DNA of 9,787 nucleotides from assembly GCA_018224315.1 (NCBI GenBank), contig JAGTVF010000181.1, forward strand, positions 1 to 9,787, given 5' to 3'. This stretch comes from Desulfobacterales bacterium. Lineage in GTDB: Bacteria; Desulfobacterota; Desulfobacteria; Desulfobacterales; Desulfosalsimonadaceae. The position numbers were made by a program, and so were the translations under genes. Shown piece by piece: positions 5,819 through 9,787 of this stretch (the stretch's first letter is position 1; each line of letters begins with the position of its first letter). A model generated the notes under the pieces. It did no database searches and was not told the DNA's origin. It was given only the letters and a program-made list of their open reading frames with translations.

Positions 5819-8176
5819 ATGGAACGCGAAAATTTCTACCTTCTGCTCGAACTCCCCTGTGATCCGCCGGAAACTGATGCACAGGTCATTGAAGATGCCA
5901 TTGCAAAAAAGCAGTCCGAATGGAGCCGCCTTCGCAATCATCCTACAAAAGGACTGCACGCCCAGAAATACATCAACCTGATTCCTGAAATCCGCCGGGT
6001 GATGACCGACGAGGCACTGCGGGCCAAGGAGGCCGAAGCCGCCCGGGAAATCTCGGCCAGGGACAAGCAGGACAAGTACCCGGAAATCGACCGCCACATT
6101 GATATCCTCATGGGCAAGGGGCATATCACCCCGGAAGAGGTCCACAAGCTGTCCAAGGTCCACGGCCTGGACAAGGGCGAAATCCAGGGACGGATTGCCG
6201 CCCGCAAAAACCAGAAATACAATCGCGTCGACCAGCAGATCACCCTCCGCATGGCCAAGGGCTATCTTACGGAATCGGAAGTGGAGCAAATCGCCAAGCG
6301 CAATTCCGTCAAGGTCGAAGAGGTGCGCAAGCGGGTTCGGTGCCCGATCAAAAAAAACAACGGCGACAAGGACATCACCCCCCCCCGGCAGCTGGACCGG
6401 TCCCTGGAAAAAACCATCCGGGACAACCTGAAGCTGTTAAACAAGTCCTCGCTTTACGATTTTCTGGGTCTTCCGGAAAGTGCCGATCTGCAAACTCTCC
6501 AGGAGGCGGCGTCCCAAAAGAAAAAGCAGGTGGCCCGCACCAGCAAAAAAGACGCCGTGGCCACGGCCAATAACACCCTGGCCGGGTACTGCATGACCCT
6601 GTTTAAATCCAACGAAACCCGCAATGCCTACGATGTCAGCCTGGCCCGGGCAAAACTGGCCGAACTTGACTCAGATATTGACATTGCGGGGATCGACGGC
6701 AAAATCCGCCCGGAATATTACGATATTTTAATTCAAAAGGGCATTGAGTTCGGCATGGAAAAAAACGAGGCCGAACAATATATCCGGGATTACTGCAGCA
6801 GGAAAAAATGGAGCATTGAAATGGCGCCCAAAAAACGGCGCCGGATGCTCCTGACCGCAGGCGCGGCAGTGGCTGCGGTTGTTTTGCTGGTCACCGCCGG
6901 AATGATTTTTTACACCATTCAGCAGGACCGGGCCCGGCAGGCCGACTTTGACCGGCTGATCCGCCGGGTGGAAGACAAACCCGGGCCCTCGGAAAAAACT
7001 GATCTATTGGAGAAGTTCCTGCAGGCCCATGCCGGAGACGAAAATTACACCCGGTTCACAGACGAAGCGCGCAAACGGATCGACACGCTTGCCGGCCGGG
7101 CGGCACAGCTTCGGTACGCCGAAACAGCCGACGAAATTCAGGTCCTTGAACAGCAGGACAAATACGAGCAGGCAATTGACCGCCTGAACCGGTATCTTCA
7201 ATCCGATCCCCCGAAAAAACTGGCGGATAAAGCCAAAAAAAGAATCGCGAACCTGGAAGACCAGATTGAAAAAAGGGTTTTCCAGGCCCTTGAAGATCTG
7301 ATGATTTCGGGCAGCGCCAAAGAAAAAATGCAGGCCATTGACCGGTATCTGGAAAAATACCCCAACGGCGACCATAGGGAGGCTGTCCGGGGCATGGAAG
7401 CGGATATGAGCGGAGAGTATTACATTTATGTCAAAAATGCCCTGGAACGCTGCGAATCTGATCAAGACTGGAAGGCCTGCGCCGATCTTTGCAGAGATTA
7501 CCTTGCCCGTTATGATAACTCCTATGCCGATCAATTAAAAGACCGCCTGGCCGGGTACCGGAAAAAAATCAAGCAGGCCCGGATGCTGGCGGCACTGGAG
7601 GAAAAGGCCCGACAGCACGGCACCAATTATGACAGGGCCATTGGTGTGTACAAGGACTTTCTCGATGCATACCCGGACTCCCCCCTGGCTGAAAAAGTGA
7701 AAACCGAAATCTCCCGTCTCCGGGAAAAGGAAAAAGACCGGAAAGCCGAAAGCACCCGGCAGCGTTTCCGCAGCCTGCTGGCGCAAAGCAACGACCGGTT
7801 CACGGAAAAAAGGCCGGGCGTGGTAACGGATTCGCGCACCGGCCTGATGTGGCAGCTTCTGGATTCCGTCCTGGCCGGAGAGGGTCAATGCCTGACCTAC
7901 GAGCAAGCCGGAGAATACGTGGAAAATTCCCAAACCGGCGGGTACACGGACTGGCGGCTGCCAACGGCAGAGGAACTGGCCGCCATCTACAAGGAACCGC
8001 CCTATTTCCCGGTTATGGAAGAAAAATGGTACTGGAGCGCGGACAGCTATTCAAGCTATTCAGAAGGGTGGCGCCAAATCGTGGACACCATTGACAACCA
8101 GCCCGGTTCTGACTGGCGGGTGGAGCGCCGGGACTCGAAACAGTGCGGTGCAGTGCGGGCAGTTCGAAAACCATAA
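5819..8176 (+). CDS. Membrane protein with two degenerate J-like domains, TPR-like repeats and a DUF1566/Lcl-C-like domain
   Basis: A 785-aa protein with one membrane span. Residues 1-75 resemble a J domain (ENFYLLLELP, helix, then HPTK at 41-44 where J proteins have HPDK, then a third helix to RAKEAE). Residues 86-132 and 133-179 are tandem 47-residue repeats (KYPEID..GKGHITPEEV and KYNRVD..AKGYLTESEV). Residues 211-275 (SLYDFLGLPESADLQTLQEA to ETRNAYDV) are a second J-like domain with no HPD. A basic patch PKKRRR (337-342) precedes one transmembrane helix (343-366), so the positive-inside rule puts the N terminus in the cytoplasm. Residues 375-640 hold about five TPR/BamD-like units (AIDRLNRYLQSDP, AIDRYLEKYPNGD, AIGVYKDFLDAYPDSP). 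Residues 666-783 match DUF1566/Lcl-C (VVTDSRTGLMWQ, YTDWRLPTAEELAAI, WYWSAD, AVRAVR). It lies 60 bp after the Hsp70 gene, and its RBS is weak. It probably recruits that Hsp70 to the membrane; this is inferred. Confidence 0.82.
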   Translation: MERENFYLLLELPCDPPETDAQVIEDAIAKKQSEWSRLRNHPTKGLHAQKYINLIPEIRRVMTDEALRAKEAEAAREISARDKQDKYPEIDRHIDILMGKGHITPEEVHKLSKVHGLDKGEIQGRIAARKNQKYNRVDQQITLRMAKGYLTESEVEQIAKRNSVKVEEVRKRVRCPIKKNNGDKDITPPRQLDRSLEKTIRDNLKLLNKSSLYDFLGLPESADLQTLQEAASQKKKQVARTSKKDAVATANNTLAGYCMTLFKSNETRNAYDVSLARAKLAELDSDIDIAGIDGKIRPEYYDILIQKGIEFGMEKNEAEQYIRDYCSRKKWSIEMAPKKRRRMLLTAGAAVAAVVLLVTAGMIFYTIQQDRARQADFDRLIRRVEDKPGPSEKTDLLEKFLQAHAGDENYTRFTDEARKRIDTLAGRAAQLRYAETADEIQVLEQQDKYEQAIDRLNRYLQSDPPKKLADKAKKRIANLEDQIEKRVFQALEDLMISGSAKEKMQAIDRYLEKYPNGDHREAVRGMEADMSGEYYIYVKNALERCESDQDWKACADLCRDYLARYDNSYADQLKDRLAGYRKKIKQARMLAALEEKARQHGTNYDRAIGVYKDFLDAYPDSPLAEKVKTEISRLREKEKDRKAESTRQRFRSLLAQSNDRFTEKRPGVVTDSRTGLMWQLLDSVLAGEGQCLTYEQAGEYVENSQTGGYTDWRLPTAEELAAIYKEPPYFPVMEEKWYWSADSYSSYSEGWRQIVDTIDNQPGSDWRVERRDSKQCGAVRAVRKP
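6074..6355 (+). repeat. Tandem 47-codon repeat within the J-like membrane protein gene
   Basis: Two consecutive 141-bp units encode residues 86-132 and 133-179. Aligned positions 47 residues apart include K-Y, the following I/V-D, G/A-K-G and I/L-T-x-x-E-V, then a helix with a basic end. A more distant third relative, KIRPEYYDILIQKGIEFGME, occurs at 295-314. Each unit reads as a small helical domain, possibly winged-helix-like. Protein similarity is moderate, so the duplication is old. Confidence 0.6.
6378..6386 (+). repeat. C9 homopolymer tract inside the J-like membrane protein gene
   Basis: Nine consecutive C bases encode part of TPPR (187-190), upstream of the second J-like domain and the membrane span. 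A one-base slip would remove everything beyond residue 190, leaving a soluble N-terminal fragment. Such tracts are known phase-variation sites in other bacteria. Here the tract is seen but switching is not shown, and it is also a spot prone to sequencing error. Confidence 0.5.
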
Positions 8177-8184
8177 ATTTCCTG

Positions 8185-8213
8185 TTGACAAGTCCAAGGT
8201 TTTTTTTTATGGT
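8185..8213 (+). promoter_or_regulatory. Promoter of the tRNA-Ala gene
   Basis: A perfect TTGACA (8185-8190) is followed after 17 nt by TATGGT (8208-8213). Transcription would start about 8220, ten bases before the mature tRNA 5' end. The spacer contains a run of nine T (8200-8208). This run might also weakly end transcripts from the gene upstream, but no strong stem precedes it. Confidence 0.65.
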
Positions 8214-8229
8214 CAGAGCTTATTTCAAA

Positions 8230-8305
8230 GGGGCTGTAGCTCAGCTGGGAGAGCGCATGACTGGCAGTCATGAGGCCAGGGGTTCGAATCCCCTCAGCTC
8301 CACCA
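8230..8305 (+). tRNA. tRNA-Ala (anticodon GGC)
   Basis: A full 76-nt cloverleaf with the CCA end encoded. Acceptor stem GGGGCTG (8230-8236) pairs with CAGCTCC (8295-8301) and contains the G3-U70 wobble pair, the identity element for alanyl-tRNA synthetase. D arm GCTC/GAGC (8239-8242, 8251-8254). Anticodon stem CATGA/TCATG (8256-8260, 8268-8272) around loop CTGGCAG, giving anticodon GGC (8263-8265). T arm AGGGG/CCCCT with TTCGAAT loop (8278-8294). It reads GCC and GCT alanine codons. It is a single tRNA with its own promoter and terminator. Confidence 0.97.
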
Positions 8306-8318
8306 TTTTGCATACAAT

Positions 8319-8352
8319 AAACCGGCATGCGGCAAGGCATGCCGGTTTTTTA
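8319..8352 (+). terminator. Strong intrinsic terminator after tRNA-Ala
   Basis: AACCGGCATGC (8320-8330) pairs perfectly with GCATGCCGGTT (8337-8347) over 11 bp, with a 6-nt loop GGCAAG, and is followed by a run of T (8346-8351). It closes the tRNA transcript and isolates the mutase gene downstream. Confidence 0.92.
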
Positions 8353-8746
8353 TTGACCTGGACGCTGAACACGATTCATTTAAAAAAATACCCCTTGTTA
8401 TTTTTTTAATCGTTTCTATTGACAAACGGCAGTTTAAAATCCTATAGATATAGATAAAGAAAACGGACAATCCGGCCAAAGCCATCCGGAAGAAAGCCGA
8501 TCTGACTCCGGGTTGACCGCTATTGACGGACAACATCAAAACCGCAATTTTGGCTTAACATTGCAATGTCCACATAACGTAAAAAACAAATGGACATGAG
8601 TACAATTGTATGCGCAAACTTCCAGTTAACGGTAACGGAAGATAAAGACATTTATCACAACCAGAAAAAGGCTGCTGCAAACTCGTTGCCTGCAGCCCCG
8701 ATCAGCTGTTTGCATCCGCACTGTGCAATAGAACCAAGGAGACAAC
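8353..8746 (+). other. Non-coding region and long leader before the icmF-like gene
   Basis: No gene is supported here. Apart from the promoter, it contains ATGTCCA (8566-8572) with its inverse TGGACAT (8591-8597), and directly after it the perfect palindrome TACAATTGTA (8601-8610). A GC-rich hairpin follows: GGCTGC (8670-8675) with GCAGCC (8692-8697), plus an inner GCAA/TTGC stem (8677-8680, 8686-8689). No T run follows this hairpin, so it is not a standard terminator. I looked for the conserved B12-box of cobalamin riboswitches, given the B12-dependent product, and did not find it. The gene's ribosome binding site AAGGAGA is at about 8737-8743. Confidence 0.5.
8419..8448 (+). promoter_or_regulatory. 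Promoter of the icmF-like gene
   Basis: TTGACA (8419-8424) is followed after 18 nt by TATAGA (8443-8448). It lies downstream of the tRNA terminator and is the only good promoter before the mutase gene. A start near 8455 implies a long leader of about 290 nt. Confidence 0.6.
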
Positions 8747-9787
8747 ATGACCACAGAAATTGAAACCTACAAAGCCAAGCATCCCATCCGGGTGGTCACG
8801 GCCACCTCCCTTTTTGACGGCCATGATGCGGCCATCAACATCATGCGCCGGATTCTGCAGGACACCGGCGCAGAAGTCATTCATCTGGGACATAACCGCT
8901 CGGTGGCCGAAATCGTCAATGCCGCCATTGAAGAAGACGTCCAGGGCGTCGCCATTTCCAGCTACCAGGGCGGCCACATGGAATTCTTCAAATACATGCG
9001 CGACATGCTGGTAGAAAAAAATGCCGGTCATATCAAGATTTTCGGCGGCGGCGGCGGCGTGATCGTACCCGATGAAATCCATGAACTGGAAGAATACGGG
9101 ATCACCAAAATCTACTCCCCGGCAGACGGCTCCAAAATGGGCCTGCAGGGAATGATCAACCACATGATGTCGGAAATGGACTTTGCCACCGTGGATAGCG
9201 CAAGCATAGACATTTCCGGCGTGGACCGGGAAAACCCCTTTGCCATCGCCCGGACCATTTCGGCCGCGGAACTGGCACTGGCCGAAAACAACGGGCAAAT
9301 CGAGGCGCTTCGCAAGCAGATCAAGGGCAAGGTCCCTGACCGGAAAATCCCCATTATCGGGTTGACCGGAACCGGAGGGGCGGGCAAGTCCTCTCTCACA
9401 GACGAACTGGTGCTGCGCCTGCTCTACGACAACCCGGACCTGCACATCGGCCTGCTGTGCTGCGACCCCTCCCGGCGCAAAACCGGCGGCGCGCTTTTGG
9501 GCGACCGGATCCGAATGAACGCCATTGACACGCCCCGGGTGTATCTGCGCAGTATGGCCGTGCGCCGCACCAGTTTTGAACTGCCCATGGTGCTCACCGA
9601 TGCCGTGGATATTTTAAAGGCCGCCAACACGGATCTAATCATCATTGAAACCGCGGGCATCGGCCAGGGATCGTCAAACATCTTTGATTTAACCGATGTG
9701 TCGGTCTATGTGATGACCAGCGATTACGGCGCCTCCACCCAGCTGGAAAAAATCGACATGCTCGATTACGCAGACCTTGTGGTCATC
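8747..9787 (+). CDS. icmF: IcmF-type fused acyl-CoA mutase: B12-binding domain plus MeaB-like GTPase (3' part outside the window)
   Basis: The first 347 residues are open to the right edge. Residues about 14-140 are a cobalamin-binding domain: FDGHDAAINIMRRIL (23-37), in which D24 and H26 match the DxH motif whose His ligates cobalt, then SSYQGGH (71-77) and the glycine run GGGGG (100-104) of the nucleotide-loop pocket. Residues about 200-347 are a MeaB/MeaI-type SIMIBI GTPase: P-loop GTGGAGKSS (208-216), DPSRRKTGGALLGDRIRM (240-257) and ETAGIGQGSSN (301-311). A B12 domain joined to this GTPase is the N-terminal layout of IcmF, in which the GTPase protects cofactor loading of the fused mutase domain. 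IcmF interconverts isobutyryl- and n-butyryl-CoA; relatives act on pivalyl- or isovaleryl-CoA. The substrate-specifying mutase domain is off the window. The ATG at 8747 follows a strong AAGGAGA. Confidence 0.9.
   Translation, partial: MTTEIETYKAKHPIRVVTATSLFDGHDAAINIMRRILQDTGAEVIHLGHNRSVAEIVNAAIEEDVQGVAISSYQGGHMEFFKYMRDMLVEKNAGHIKIFGGGGGVIVPDEIHELEEYGITKIYSPADGSKMGLQGMINHMMSEMDFATVDSASIDISGVDRENPFAIARTISAAELALAENNGQIEALRKQIKGKVPDRKIPIIGLTGTGGAGKSSLTDELVLRLLYDNPDLHIGLLCCDPSRRKTGGALLGDRIRMNAIDTPRVYLRSMAVRRTSFELPMVLTDAVDILKAANTDLIIIETAGIGQGSSNIFDLTDVSVYVMTSDYGASTQLEKIDMLDYADLVVI

Noticed and set aside
5735..6289. 184-codon minus-strand open frame over the start of the J-like gene
   Set aside because: It is antisense to a well-supported gene and has no motifs.
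8230..8305. tRNA-Ala as an integration (att) site of a mobile element
   Set aside because: No duplicated tRNA 3' end, integrase or mobility gene is seen; a normal terminator follows and the next gene is metabolic.
8455..8746. Cobalamin riboswitch in the leader of the B12-dependent mutase gene
   Set aside because: I could not find the conserved B12-box or its partner segments by eye; mutase genes that use B12 are also not the usual targets.

Overview
The window looks like a chromosomal segment of an anaerobic, sulfate-reducer-type bacterium of the Desulfobacterota (Desulfobacteria most likely). This is inferred from gene content: a hydrogenase/nickel maturation pair (hypA-hypB), a one-component regulator with a molybdate-type binding domain, and a B12-dependent acyl-CoA mutase of the IcmF type. 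GC-rich genes separated by AT-rich spacers fit this, but no marker gene fixes the lineage.

Layout, left to right. (1) The start of a two-component response regulator runs leftwards off the edge (1-181, minus) behind a good sigma70-type promoter. (2) A one-component regulator with an excisionase/MerR-like HTH and a periplasmic-binding-protein-like ligand domain (462-1370, plus). (3) A small protein with an N-terminal HTH and an RNA polymerase alpha-CTD-like helix-hairpin-helix (1469-1912, minus). (4) A 352-bp AT-rich divergent region rich in inverted and phased repeats. (5) hypA and hypB, directly abutting (2265-3284, plus). (6) A three-gene chaperone cassette with its own candidate promoter: a divergent GrpE-like protein (3414-4079), a short Hsp70 (4076-5758, TTG start overlapping the previous stop) and a 785-aa membrane protein (5819-8176). 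(7) tRNA-Ala(GGC) with its own promoter and a strong intrinsic terminator (8230-8353). (8) A promoter, a roughly 290-nt structured leader, and the 5' third of an icmF-like fused acyl-CoA mutase/GTPase gene that runs off the right edge (8747-9787).

The chaperone cassette is the most unusual part. The Hsp70 keeps the nucleotide-binding signature motifs. It has about 58 extra residues before its substrate-binding domain, lacks the C-terminal helical lid, and has His at the usual GDT threonine. Its neighbour carries two degenerate J-like domains (one with HPT instead of HPD, one with no such motif), two tandem 47-residue repeats, one transmembrane helix, about five TPR/BamD-like helical repeats on the presumed periplasmic side, and a C-terminal DUF1566/Lcl-C-like domain. 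My reading is that a cytoplasmic Hsp70/GrpE pair is docked to a membrane protein with an extracytoplasmic sensing or binding domain. This is an inference from adjacency and domain layout; no function has been shown. No CIRCE element is present, so the cassette does not look like a classical HrcA-controlled dnaK operon.
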